Shown: positions 7,553 through 15,816 of the stretch, piece by piece
Layout: each line of letters starts with the position of its first letter
How positions within the stretch are numbered: the first letter of the stretch is position 1
Assembly: GCA_017450925.1 (NCBI GenBank)
Contig: JAFSSS010000055.1
Coordinates: 1 to 35,052 of the forward strand
DNA: 35,052 nucleotides
Reading direction: 5' to 3'
Origin: Ruminococcus sp.
GTDB taxonomy: Bacteria > Bacillota > Clostridia > Oscillospirales > Ruminococcaceae
Position numbers and translations under genes: made by a program
Notes under the pieces: model-generated
What the model was told of the DNA's origin: nothing
Seen by the model: only the letters and a program-made list of their open reading frames with translations
The model's database searches: none

Positions 7553-7607
7553 ATATGCAGTATATTACCTATATATGCATTATACTGCATATTTCCCGCC
7601 GTGTCAA
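7553..7607 (-). promoter_or_regulatory. MarR-flavodoxin promoter with 12-bp inverted-repeat operator
   Basis: Minus-strand TTGACA (7602-7607) and TATAAT (7579-7584) are 17 bases apart. A perfect 12-base inverted repeat, ATATGCAGTATA (7553-7564) and TATACTGCATAT (7581-7592), overlaps the -10 box and the start site, with 16 bases between the arms. Repressor bound here would block RNA polymerase. The pairing with the MarR gene immediately downstream makes autoregulation the simplest reading. Confidence 0.8.
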
Positions 7608-7707
7608 GACCGTTTTACAAAAACAGACCCTGCCGGCAGCTAAAGCAGATAACAGACTGTAAAAGAAACGCTCCGGGACACTTATCATATACATTTTGTT
7701 ATAACTA

Positions 7708-7736
7708 TTGAAATATCCGAGGATGTATGTTATAAT
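7708..7736 (+). promoter_or_regulatory. Promoter for the secreted beta-lactamase-fold gene
   Basis: TTGAAA (7708-7713), a 17-base spacer and TATAAT (7731-7736). The start near 7743 leaves a leader of about 80 bases before the ATG at 7825, which argues against the longer frame beginning at 7708. Confidence 0.75.
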
Positions 7737-7824
7737 CCTATACGAGAAAGCAGATGACATCTTTTCTTCCGTTGTCAGACGTCATATATTGCCTGCACTG
7801 CATAAATATGAAAGGAGCTTTGAT

Positions 7825-9756
7825 ATGAACGGCAAAAGTAAATTATGTCTGACCTTGATCGGAGTTATAGCCGCAGCCGCTGTATTGGCGGCACCCAAGT
7901 CCTTTGCGTATGCTGATGCATATAAGGCAGAGGCCTCTGAAATCCTGCCCGGCAGCACACAGGATGATCTCCCTGCAGAAGAACCGGCGGAGCCCATATC
8001 CATTGAAAATGCAAGCATTATACTGAACACTGCAGCCTTCAGCTACACAGGAAAAGAAATCAAGCCCGGGCTTATCACTGTAAAGCAGGATAACAAGGTG
8101 CTTGAAAAGGATAAGGACTATACTGTGAGCTATGAAAACAATGTAAAAACAGGATATATGACAGCGGCGGTAAAGATAACAGGCATCGGCGATTACACAT
8201 CCGAAGCCTGTAAGTATTTTTCTATAGCCCCCGAGGTAAAGGAGATCGCTGCACTTTCCACCTCCAACGACTCTGTCAGAGTCAGCTGGGAGGAGGATGA
8301 AAACGCACTTGCTTACCAGATCCTTTATTCCACCGCAAGCGATTTTTCCTCCAATGTTCACAGCACTACCGTAAAGGGCAGGGTTTATGTGAACCTAAGC
8401 AATATCCCCGCGGCCGGAGAGCGCTGGTATATAAAGATACGTTCCTTTATAACGGATACAGGAGAAGTAACCGGGAAAAGGATAGGCACCTACGGTCAGA
8501 TCCGCTCCATAGTTGTAAAGGACAATATCCGATCTGTCACTATCCCCTACTGCTCCTATACATACACCGGCAGTCAGATCAAGCCGACGGTCAAGGTCAA
8601 GGGAACAAACGGAGTGCTTCTTAAAGAGGGAACAGATTATACACTCGCCTATTCTCCAAATATAAATGTAGGTTCTGCCGCTATAGCCGTTATCGGCAAG
8701 GGAAAGATACAGGGGACTTATATCAAGAAATTCATAATCAAGCCCAAGAAAAACGCCTTGACTGCGCTTTATTCCGATAAAAAAGGAACCTTTACGGCTT
8801 CATGGAAGGCCGACAGCACAGCTACAGGCTATCAGGTGATGTATTCCACCGATCCTGATTTTGAAAAGGATGTACACACCTATTCCTCCTCCCGGACTAC
8901 AGAGACCTTTTCAAGATATGCCGAGGCCGGCAAGACCTATTATGTAAAGGTCCGTTCCTATCTTGCGGCCAACGGGACAAGATACGGGAATTACAGCCCT
9001 GTAAAGAAAATCACTGCGATGAGCAGGGATATAAGCGTTCTTAGAGACAGACTTGCAAACGCTATAAACAGCTATCCCGGCAGCTGGTCTGTATATGTAA
9101 AAAATCTTCGCACTGATGAAACTGCAGAAGTCAACAGCCACCGTACATACTATGCTGCGAGCCTTATGAAGCTCTACTGTATGGCTGCTACCTATGACGC
9201 TATTGAAAAGGGAAGGATAGCCGAGACCGCTACAGTTCAGCTCTATCTAAGACAGATGATAACAGTGAGCAGCAACGATGCTTTTAATCAGCTTCTCAGG
9301 ATAATCGGAAAAACAGCAGTAAGAGACTGGATAATTAAAAACGGATATTCCGAAACTGCACAGTTCCACGGATACAGCGAGGGCTCCTACTATTACTGGA
9401 CTATCATCGAGTCGAACAGAAGTAATTATACATCGGCGGCTGATTGTGCCAAGTTCTTTGAGTCGGTGTATAAGGGGACCTGTGTTTCCAAAACAGCATC
9501 GCAGAAGATGTTGAATCTGCTTAAAGCACAGCAGGTAAAATACAAGGCTCCGGCAGCAATACCCAGTTGGGTGCAGACAGCCAATAAGACCGGCGAGGTA
9601 GCCGACAACACCCACGACTGTATGCTGGTATTCTTAGAGGGTGATCCTTATATCATAAGCGTTATGTCTGAAATCAAAGGCGCAGGGTGGTCTTATGCTT
9701 ACCACGTTACAGATCTGTCAAGGATAACCTATAACTATTTCAGCTTGAATAAATAG
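7825..9756 (+). CDS. Secreted class A beta-lactamase-fold serine hydrolase with MBG/FN3-like repeats
   Basis: A 643-residue exported protein. A signal peptide (KSKLCLTLIG then AAAAVLAA) occupies about residues 1-30. Then come two pairs of modules: an MBG/Big-like domain (about 50-130, starting at FSYTGKEIKP), an FN3-like domain (137-230), a second MBG-like domain (233-305, YTYTGSQIKP) and a second FN3-like domain (308-398). The C-terminal domain (about 400-640) has all three penicillin-recognising motifs: S446-L-M-K449, S482-S-N484 and K588-T-G590. AAAGGAG lies before the ATG. The domain belongs to the class A beta-lactamase-related hydrolases. The modular front suggests attachment to the cell surface or a polymer, so a cell-wall role is as likely as antibiotic hydrolysis. 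No LPXTG or dockerin is seen. Confidence 0.85.
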   Translation: MNGKSKLCLTLIGVIAAAAVLAAPKSFAYADAYKAEASEILPGSTQDDLPAEEPAEPISIENASIILNTAAFSYTGKEIKPGLITVKQDNKVLEKDKDYTVSYENNVKTGYMTAAVKITGIGDYTSEACKYFSIAPEVKEIAALSTSNDSVRVSWEEDENALAYQILYSTASDFSSNVHSTTVKGRVYVNLSNIPAAGERWYIKIRSFITDTGEVTGKRIGTYGQIRSIVVKDNIRSVTIPYCSYTYTGSQIKPTVKVKGTNGVLLKEGTDYTLAYSPNINVGSAAIAVIGKGKIQGTYIKKFIIKPKKNALTALYSDKKGTFTASWKADSTATGYQVMYSTDPDFEKDVHTYSSSRTTETFSRYAEAGKTYYVKVRSYLAANGTRYGNYSPVKKITAMSRDISVLRDRLANAINSYPGSWSVYVKNLRTDETAEVNSHRTYYAASLMKLYCMAATYDAIEKGRIAETATVQLYLRQMITVSSNDAFNQLLRIIGKTAVRDWIIKNGYSETAQFHGYSEGSYYYWTIIESNRSNYTSAADCAKFFESVYKGTCVSKTASQKMLNLLKAQQVKYKAPAAIPSWVQTANKTGEVADNTHDCMLVFLEGDPYIISVMSEIKGAGWSYAYHVTDLSRITYNYFSLNK

Positions 9757-9793
9757 CACCCGATACAGTCATTTGCGTGCATTGCCTTACTGA

Positions 9794-9826
9794 AAATGGG
9801 CTCGGAGCTTCCGAACCCATTTTTTT
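9794..9826 (+). terminator. Intrinsic terminator after the beta-lactamase-fold gene
   Basis: AAATGGGCTCGGA (9794-9806) pairs with TCCGAACCCATTT (9810-9822) with one G-T type mismatch, a three-base loop and a run of T to 9826. It overlaps the last codon of the converging anti-sigma-like gene, so it may work for both. Confidence 0.9.
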
Positions 9827-10811
9827 ATCTGCTTGACCTTACAAGCTCCTTTGAAAAATATTTCTCTCCGTTAAATTCTACATATCCCACCTTTCCAAGT
9901 CTGTAAAGACCGTCCTCTGTAAAGCCTGTCAAAATATCTGTTCTGCACTCTCCGTCAGTATAATACACAGAGAAGTTAAAGCCCTCGCTCTCCTCGGCTC
10001 TGCGGTTTTCATACAGGCAGACCTCGGATAAATATATCTCATCGCCGCTCTTGCTCTGCAGAATAAGCGTGTCAAAATTCGATGCCGTCGGCAGTTCAAA
10101 GCTCATTCCCTCAAATATCCCCGCGCCTTGCTCTTTGAAATATGTTTTCAGCTGACCGCATTCGACCCGTACTTTATCATCAGCGCCCAAATTGCTTTTG
10201 TTTATCCCGAAGGTGAATACGGCTTCCGATTCATTGCCCTTTTTGCCGAACATATTGTCAGAGGTCGAGTTGAAGCCCGTCAGCCTTTCCCCCGACTGCG
10301 AATAAGCGATCATATAGGGGATGAACTGGTCAAAATCACCGTCCACCCTTTCAAAGTAATCGGCGATCTCCGAAGCTGTCATTTTCTTTACCTCCTCGGG
10401 TAAGATAAGATTATCCGATATAAACCCCTTTCCCTCATCGTCAAGCCCTTCGAGTGTGGCAGTGCAGCGAATGTATATCTCATCGGAAATGACAGTATCA
10501 ACTGTCATTCGCAGGTGGCTGTTCTCACAGACTATCGGCTCGCCGGTGCGCTTTTCAAGCTCGGCTAAAAGCTCGGTATTCCCGTTGTATTCATGCAGGG
10601 CGTTTTCCTTGTGCGGGATAAAGCGGCTTATCACAGCCGCTGCCCCTATGCCGAGCGCAGAGGTCATCAAGGCTGCTGCGGCTATTACAGCTGCCAGCCT
10701 GCCAAGCCTTATTTTCCGCTTTGGCAGGGTGTCGGTATCGGCCTCTGAAACAAGCGAGCTGTCTATCCCGCCGAGTGCATCCAGCAAGGCAAATTCTCTT
10801 TCTCTGCTCAT
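9825..10811 (-). CDS. Membrane anti-sigma-like protein (DUF4179-like)
   Basis: A 328-residue bitopic membrane protein. Residues 1-33 are a short cytoplasmic segment (REREFALLDALGGIDSSLV). The single membrane segment is about 35-58 (RLAAVIAAAALMTSALGIGA), and the remaining 265 residues are extracytoplasmic. The layout and the four-base ATGA overlap with the ECF sigma gene (10808-10811) match the clostridial DUF4179 anti-sigma proteins. The inferred job is to hold the sigma factor at the membrane until an outside signal is sensed. No zinc-binding HxxxCxxC anti-sigma motif is present. Specific family membership is judged from layout more than sequence. Confidence 0.7.
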   Translation of the reverse strand: MSREREFALLDALGGIDSSLVSEADTDTLPKRKIRLGRLAAVIAAAALMTSALGIGAAAVISRFIPHKENALHEYNGNTELLAELEKRTGEPIVCENSHLRMTVDTVISDEIYIRCTATLEGLDDEGKGFISDNLILPEEVKKMTASEIADYFERVDGDFDQFIPYMIAYSQSGERLTGFNSTSDNMFGKKGNESEAVFTFGINKSNLGADDKVRVECGQLKTYFKEQGAGIFEGMSFELPTASNFDTLILQSKSGDEIYLSEVCLYENRRAEESEGFNFSVYYTDGECRTDILTGFTEDGLYRLGKVGYVEFNGEKYFSKELVRSSR

Positions 10812-11365
10812 ATAAGCCCCTCCTTTGAAAGCTGCTGCTTCAGCTTTTTTCGCATTCGCATAAGCGTTACCGTTATATAGCTCTCCGTCAGATCAAATCT
10901 CTCGGAGAGCTGTTTTATGCTGTCAAAATAATAGTACCGCCTTACAAACAGGATCCGCTTGTCCCTTGGCTGGGAGTGCAAAAAGCGGTTTATCGCATCT
11001 GTGATCGCCTGCCCGTCAAGTCTGCTTTCGATCCCTTTATCATCGGGCAGCAGCTCGGCTGTCTCGTCAAGTGTCTGCGTCATCCGCTCGCTCTGCCGTT
11101 TGTATGAAAGTCGTTTTCTGTATATGTCAAGCGAGATATTCCGCACTATAACAGTAAGATATGCCCCGAGGCTCTTTGGCTTTTGAGGCGGGATAGTGTT
11201 CCATGCACGCATAAGCGTGTCGTTTACAGCCTCCTCGCTGTCCTCGCTGTTTTCAAGTATATTAAAGGCGATGCGCTCGCACACAGCACCGTATTTTTTT
11301 TGAGTCTCCTTGACAGCGTTTTCGCTGCGCTCAAAGAACAGCGTGATAATATCCGTATCTTCCAT
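10808..11365 (-). CDS. ECF-type sigma-70 family RNA polymerase sigma factor
   Basis: A 185-residue ECF sigma factor with only regions 2 and 4. Region 2 runs from about residue 20 to 85 (ILENSEDSEEAVNDTLMRAW, then YLTVIVRNISLDIYRKR). Region 4 is near 125-180, with the helix-turn-helix FDSIKQLSERFDLTESYITV followed by TLMRMRKKLKQQL. AGGTGG precedes the ATG at 11365. Translation is coupled to the anti-sigma-like gene. Its own promoter region contains a bipartite ECF-like element that is repeated, inverted, in front of the divergent lipoprotein/ABC operon. Confidence 0.92.
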   Translation of the reverse strand: MEDTDIITLFFERSENAVKETQKKYGAVCERIAFNILENSEDSEEAVNDTLMRAWNTIPPQKPKSLGAYLTVIVRNISLDIYRKRLSYKRQSERMTQTLDETAELLPDDKGIESRLDGQAITDAINRFLHSQPRDKRILFVRRYYYFDSIKQLSERFDLTESYITVTLMRMRKKLKQQLSKEGLI

Positions 11366-11386
11366 ATATTCACCACCTATTATTAT

Positions 11387-11453
11387 TGACGTAAGATCAA
11401 GTCATTACACTACAAATATTTTTTGTGTAGTGTGCAGCCGCGGTTTTACGTCA
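11387..11453. promoter_or_regulatory. Divergent pair of identical ECF-type promoters
   Basis: Rightward: TGTAGTGT (11426-11433), 12 bases, TTACGTCA (11446-11453). Leftward: the same two octamers with the same 12-base gap (11407-11414 and 11387-11394 on the minus strand). CGTC is the classic -10 core of ECF sigma factors. TGTAGT to CGTC is 17 bases, a normal ECF spacer. The leftward start would fall about 14 bases before the sigma ATG, the rightward about 28 bases before the lipoprotein ATG. The inner octamers also form an 8-base stem. Both sides are probably driven by the adjacent sigma factor. Confidence 0.8.
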
Positions 11454-11488
11454 GTATATACAGAACAGATCATCCGGGAGGGATAGTA

Positions 11489-12664
11489 ATGAAAAGGCTT
11501 ATAACCATACTTTCAGCAACCTTGACCCTGCTGACAGCCTGTGCGGAAAATGCAGACAGCGGGTATGTTGATGTGAGCAGGGCGGAACAGCAGTACAGTG
11601 CGGCACAGTCAGAACCGCCTGCCGAGGAGCTTTTGCTTGATGATAGGGCAAAGGTCTTTTTGCAAACGGGGTATTCTCTGTCCTCGACACAGCTTGCAAT
11701 ATTTGAAACCAACAGCCGCAGGCTTGTTGATCTTAACACTGGTGTAATAAGCTCCTTCTGCGATATTCCGGGCTGTCCTCACGATGACACGGCGACAGAC
11801 ACCTGCCTTGAATATCAGCCGATAAACAGTCCGCATTTTGCCAACGGAGGAATGTATTACACAAAATACTTTTCGCCCGGCAAGCTGTTTTTCAGATCCA
11901 ACGGCGAAGAAAGGCCGGTCTTTGAAAACACCTTTTACACCGACAAGGAGGCCGAGCTCGAACCCGATGCCAAAACCGGCTGCGGATTTTTTATCCGTGG
12001 GGAAACGTTATATGTTACAGGAATGACCTATTTCTACACCGTCGATATAGGCACAATGAAGCAGAGCTGCGAGCCTGTCATCATATCGGAAAGCCCTATA
12101 TGGAACGCCGATATCAGCGGCGATATGTTCTATGTCACAAATGAAAATTTAGAGCTTATCAGCTATGATATGAAAAGCGGTGAGCTTAAAAAGCTTGCCG
12201 ACAAGGTATGGCGCATACAGGCCTGTGACGATAGCCTTTATTACATAAAAACCGATGATGGCAATAACTCTGTTTTTAAGAGTGACCCTGACGGGAGCAA
12301 TGAGAAAAAGCTTGTCTCCGATACCGAGCTTTCAATGTATGTGACCGATAAATACATTTACTATCTGACGGCTGACGGCTTGTATAGCAGCGACTTATCG
12401 GGCGGAAACGCTAAGAAGATAAGCCTTGAACTCACCTACGAAAATAACGAGCAATATGTCACAAGGGACTTCGGCACAGTGCAGCTTATCTCCTGCCCGT
12501 CATCAAGGTTTATCTACCTGCTTGACTACACTAAAAGTACAGGCGATAAATGCTATAATGCACTTTTCAGGATAGACAAGGAAACAAATGAGGTCAGTGC
12601 CACAAGTCTTGGTATCTGGTATCAGCCGGAAGGCGGCGGCAAGGAAGAAATACTTTCATATTGA
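11489..12664 (+). CDS. Beta-propeller-like lipoprotein (DUF5050-like) with Cys/His motif
   Basis: A 391-residue lipoprotein with signal MKRLITILSATLTLLTAC and cleavage before the Cys of LTAC. The body has repeating blade-like segments (LISYDMKSGELKKLADKVW, DSLYYIKTDDG, FKSDPDGSNEKKLVSD, KYIYYLTADGLYSSDLSG), as in DUF5050/Tricorn-like propellers. Near residue 90 is a C-x4-C-x-H-x7-C arrangement (CDIPGCPHDDTATDTC) common in clostridial propeller lipoproteins and possibly a metal or disulfide site. GGGAGG precedes the ATG; the frame open upstream to 11423 would begin before the predicted transcript start. First gene of the operon under the rightward ECF-type promoter, so it is a candidate sensor or substrate-binding part of the ABC system. 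Confidence 0.75.
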   Translation: MKRLITILSATLTLLTACAENADSGYVDVSRAEQQYSAAQSEPPAEELLLDDRAKVFLQTGYSLSSTQLAIFETNSRRLVDLNTGVISSFCDIPGCPHDDTATDTCLEYQPINSPHFANGGMYYTKYFSPGKLFFRSNGEERPVFENTFYTDKEAELEPDAKTGCGFFIRGETLYVTGMTYFYTVDIGTMKQSCEPVIISESPIWNADISGDMFYVTNENLELISYDMKSGELKKLADKVWRIQACDDSLYYIKTDDGNNSVFKSDPDGSNEKKLVSDTELSMYVTDKYIYYLTADGLYSSDLSGGNAKKISLELTYENNEQYVTRDFGTVQLISCPSSRFIYLLDYTKSTGDKCYNALFRIDKETNEVSATSLGIWYQPEGGGKEEILSY

Positions 12665-12675
12665 GGATTAGAAAG

Positions 12676-13734
12676 ATGAATAAAAGAATAACGCTGATAT
12701 ATCTGCTTCTGATAATAAGTGTACTACTATGTGGATGCACAGATAATGCCGCATCAGATAATAGCTCAGAGATCGAGGTTTTGGAAAAATTGACATCAGC
12801 TTCTGATAATAATGAATCTGATAATGAATCATTTGATTTTTTTGTTGCTATGAATTTAAGTAAATTAAATGCTGATAACAGTACAGGTGAACCGTTGGGA
12901 TTTAAATATGAAATAGATGACGGTTTAGTTAGTATTGTACTTGAAACTACAGTGTCACCGGACAGCAGTATACAATCAGATAAGCTTCCGGTAAGGGTTT
13001 GGCTTATATGCGATAATAAATTATTACCGTTTTCACTTGACGGGGGCGAATTCAAAGAAACCAACGAATATGATGAAAGTGAGGGATATTCTCATATTAT
13101 CAGCTTTAACGGAAACAAGGATATGAGATTTGTAACAGTAGTAATATCTGCATTGCCCGATCATATCCCGGAGCTTAAGCTCGGCTTGTATACCGGGATC
13201 TGTACATATACGTTTGTAAACACAAGTTCAAATTCGCTTGACATTATTCCTGACACTATTGATGAGAATAATTATCTTATGACACCCGCAATTATCCGCA
13301 GAGGCTGTTTTGATTTTGATAAATCGTCATTCGAAAATGATTCCGAGGCTCACTTTCAGTTTTATGAGGACTTTATCCTAAAAGAAAATGATAATATGTA
13401 CATTAAAATCAACCGCGATCAGGTCAATGATGAGCAAGAACCATTGGGAATATATTATAGCTTGTTAACTATATGCGACGGAGAAATAATACCTGTCTTT
13501 AACGGAAACAAAACAATTATAGTCCACACCCCTTTTACAAGTGAATTAAAAGCCTGTGATAAGACATTTGAATATGCTATCCCTTCCACATTTCTTAAAT
13601 CCAAAGGAATGCACATATTACAAGCTGTTGCCGTACCTTATTATATTCCGAATGCTTTAGATAATATAAAAAACAACACATCATATGGCTATAATGGTTC
13701 AAGCACTAACAAAACCAGAGTTGTTAAAGAATGA
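12676..13734 (+). CDS. Lipoprotein of unknown function, AT-rich
   Basis: A 352-residue lipoprotein. Its signal is KRITLIYLLLIISVLLCGC, cleaved before the second Cys, followed by a Ser/Asn/Asp-rich linker. No domain is recognised in the remainder, which is rich in beta-prone sequence and has two similar-looking halves (PLGFKYEIDDGLVSIVLE and EPLGIYYSLLTICDGEIIPV). The gene is clearly richer in A+T at third positions than its neighbours, which hints at separate acquisition. ATG at 12676 after GAGG; it starts 11 bases after the previous stop. GTG start of the permease follows after 13 bases. Confidence 0.7.
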   Translation: MNKRITLIYLLLIISVLLCGCTDNAASDNSSEIEVLEKLTSASDNNESDNESFDFFVAMNLSKLNADNSTGEPLGFKYEIDDGLVSIVLETTVSPDSSIQSDKLPVRVWLICDNKLLPFSLDGGEFKETNEYDESEGYSHIISFNGNKDMRFVTVVISALPDHIPELKLGLYTGICTYTFVNTSSNSLDIIPDTIDENNYLMTPAIIRRGCFDFDKSSFENDSEAHFQFYEDFILKENDNMYIKINRDQVNDEQEPLGIYYSLLTICDGEIIPVFNGNKTIIVHTPFTSELKACDKTFEYAIPSTFLKSKGMHILQAVAVPYYIPNALDNIKNNTSYGYNGSSTNKTRVVKE

Positions 13735-13747
13735 GGTGAGCCATTAA

Positions 13748-14947
13748 GTGAAATACGAATACAAAAAGCTTTTCTCCTCAAAGCTGATGCTTATTATGCT
13801 TGCACTTACTTTTGCATACATGGTATATCTGCCGGTGCGTGAGGTCTGGGGCGGAATAGAGGAAAACCGCAAAACAGTTGATGCCTATGAGAATATTATA
13901 GCAAAAGCGCAGGCAGATAACAAGACCTACGGCGAGCTTTACGAGGAAATAAACGATATCTTCGCAAACGGTGAGGCTAAGCCTATATACAGTGACAACG
14001 CTGTAAACGATGTGGGCGGTATAATGTTTGCGGCCGACAAGCTGCAATATGTGACGACCGGCTTTGAGGCTGACAGAAAAGAGCTTGTAAAGGGAATGAT
14101 CTATCAGAACGTCACCGAGCAGCAAAAGGAAAGCCCCGACAAATATCTTATCAGAGCGAACGAGAAAGCAATATCGCAGTACAACCGCAGGATAGAGCTT
14201 GAATTTGAAAACACCGGAATAAACAGCTCGGGCTATTATTCGTCTTTCAATTATTCAATGTGGGAGTATGTGATGATAGCCCTCTGCGTTATGATGACGG
14301 TGCGGCTTTTCACACTTGAATACACCACCTCCGCATACCGTCTTGTCAACACAAGCAAACGCACGGTGCAGAGCTTGTTTTTCAAAAAGTATCTTGCAGT
14401 TTTAAGCATTGCCGCACTTGTGCTTTTAATCCAGGCGGTTTTTGAAATAGCTTTCGGGATCTATGCCTACGGTGCTAAGAATTTCAGCCTGCCCCTGCAG
14501 CAGATAGCCGAGTTTGAATACTGCCCATACATACTCAGCATAGCGGGATTTTATGTGATAAAATATTTTGTAAGGCTTATCTGCTATACGGCTGTTATCT
14601 CGGTAACAGCGCTGATCGCTGTTTTGATAAAGCGTCCGCTGATCGTGAACATCACAGCTATCATCATTTCGGCAGGCGGGCTGGCGGCAAATATGGCGCT
14701 CTTCGTTGCAATAGACAAAAGTGAAAAGAGCAGGTCGGCGCTTATTTCTGTTTATGACCGTCTGCGCATCTTCCTGCCGCAGAGTCTGCTGAACTTAAGG
14801 GAATACCTCAAGGGCTTTGACTGCTTTTCGCTGTTCGGTTTCCCTTGCAGCAGGATAGTGTTCTGTATTGCTTTGGCGGTCATCATATCGGCAGCCTGCG
14901 CTGTGCTTGGATATATCCAAAGCGGGAAGATAAGGAGGGCGGCATAA
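13748..14947 (+). CDS. ABC-2-type permease-like membrane protein A
   Basis: A 399-residue membrane protein with one N-terminal membrane helix (about 11-30), an extracytoplasmic stretch of about 140 residues, then five helices (about 174-195, 215-245, 255-295, 300-325 and 375-395). This 1+5 layout is typical of ABC-2 permeases of lantibiotic-immunity and exporter type. GTG start after GAGGTGA. The stop overlaps the ATPase ATG by one base. It is very likely a half-transporter partner of permease B (15809-16846), which has the same layout. Confidence 0.8.
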   Translation: MKYEYKKLFSSKLMLIMLALTFAYMVYLPVREVWGGIEENRKTVDAYENIIAKAQADNKTYGELYEEINDIFANGEAKPIYSDNAVNDVGGIMFAADKLQYVTTGFEADRKELVKGMIYQNVTEQQKESPDKYLIRANEKAISQYNRRIELEFENTGINSSGYYSSFNYSMWEYVMIALCVMMTVRLFTLEYTTSAYRLVNTSKRTVQSLFFKKYLAVLSIAALVLLIQAVFEIAFGIYAYGAKNFSLPLQQIAEFEYCPYILSIAGFYVIKYFVRLICYTAVISVTALIAVLIKRPLIVNITAIIISAGGLAANMALFVAIDKSEKSRSALISVYDRLRIFLPQSLLNLREYLKGFDCFSLFGFPCSRIVFCIALAVIISAACAVLGYIQSGKIRRAA

Positions 14948-15816
14948 TGGAGCTTGAATTTAAAAATGTCTGCAAAAGCTATAGGTCAAAGCAGGCGCTT
15001 ACAGATTTTTCGGTAATACTGCAAGAGGGCGTTCATGCTCTGCTCGGCCCCAACGGAGCAGGCAAATCAACGCTTATGAATATCCTTGCAGGTCTGCTTA
15101 AACAGACCTCGGGCGGTGTGACCCTTGACGGTGCAGACACCGACAAAATGGGCGCGGCCTTTCGTGAGATACTCGGCTTTATGCCGCAGGAGCTTGGCTT
15201 TTACAAGAGCTTTTCGGCTGTTGAAACGCTTGAATACTATGCTGCTCTGCGTGATGTGAAGGACAGTAAAAAGCGCATAGACGAGCTGCTGACACTTGTT
15301 AATTTGCAAGAGGATAAAAAGCGCAAAGTCGGCGGTTACAGCGGCGGGATGAAACGTCGGCTCGGCATTGCTCTTGCCCTGCTCAACGACCCGAAAATAC
15401 TTATCCTTGACGAGCCCACGGCAGGGCTTGACCCAAAGGAGAGAATGCGCTTTCGCAATGTTATCTCGCAGGTGGGCTTCGGCAGGATAGTCATTCTTGC
15501 CACGCATATCGTTTCCGATGTGGAGAGCATCAGCGATGACTGCCTGCTGCTCAAAGAAGGGCGGCTGATAGACAAGGGCAGCCCCGACGAGCTTTGTGCA
15601 AAGGTCGAGGGCAAGGTCTGGGATATCCCAATGACCGAACAGCAGGCGGAGAGCTATCTGCTGACACACAGCTGCGCCAACATCATCAAGCGTGAGGGCG
15701 GTGTTTTTGTGCATACGGTGTCGGATGAAAAGCCCGACAAAAATGCAAGCCATGCAAAGGCAGGGCTTGAAGATGTTTACATGAACTATTTTGGCGAAGT
15801 GACGGAAAATGCTTAG
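14947..15816 (+). CDS. ABC transporter ATP-binding protein
   Basis: A 289-residue nucleotide-binding subunit. Walker A GPNGAGKST near residue 39, Q-loop GFMPQELGFYKSFSA, signature YSGGMKRRLGIALAL, Walker B ILILDEPTAGLDP and the switch histidine in ATHIVSD are all present. The 60-residue C-terminal tail is as expected for exporters of the CcmA/NatA type. It lies between two permease genes with overlapping stops and starts, so the three form one transporter. The start at 14947 gives the normal N-terminus (MELEFKNVCKSY). Confidence 0.95.
   Translation: MELEFKNVCKSYRSKQALTDFSVILQEGVHALLGPNGAGKSTLMNILAGLLKQTSGGVTLDGADTDKMGAAFREILGFMPQELGFYKSFSAVETLEYYAALRDVKDSKKRIDELLTLVNLQEDKKRKVGGYSGGMKRRLGIALALLNDPKILILDEPTAGLDPKERMRFRNVISQVGFGRIVILATHIVSDVESISDDCLLLKEGRLIDKGSPDELCAKVEGKVWDIPMTEQQAESYLLTHSCANIIKREGGVFVHTVSDEKPDKNASHAKAGLEDVYMNYFGEVTENA

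Noticed and set aside
7825-9756. Antibiotic-resistance beta-lactamase
   Set aside because: Motifs show the fold, but the large modular front and lack of a known resistance context do not support a resistance call.
11407-11433. Terminator hairpin between the divergent sigma and lipoprotein genes
   Set aside because: The 8-base stem is explained by two inverted -35 elements; a terminator between divergent genes makes no sense here.
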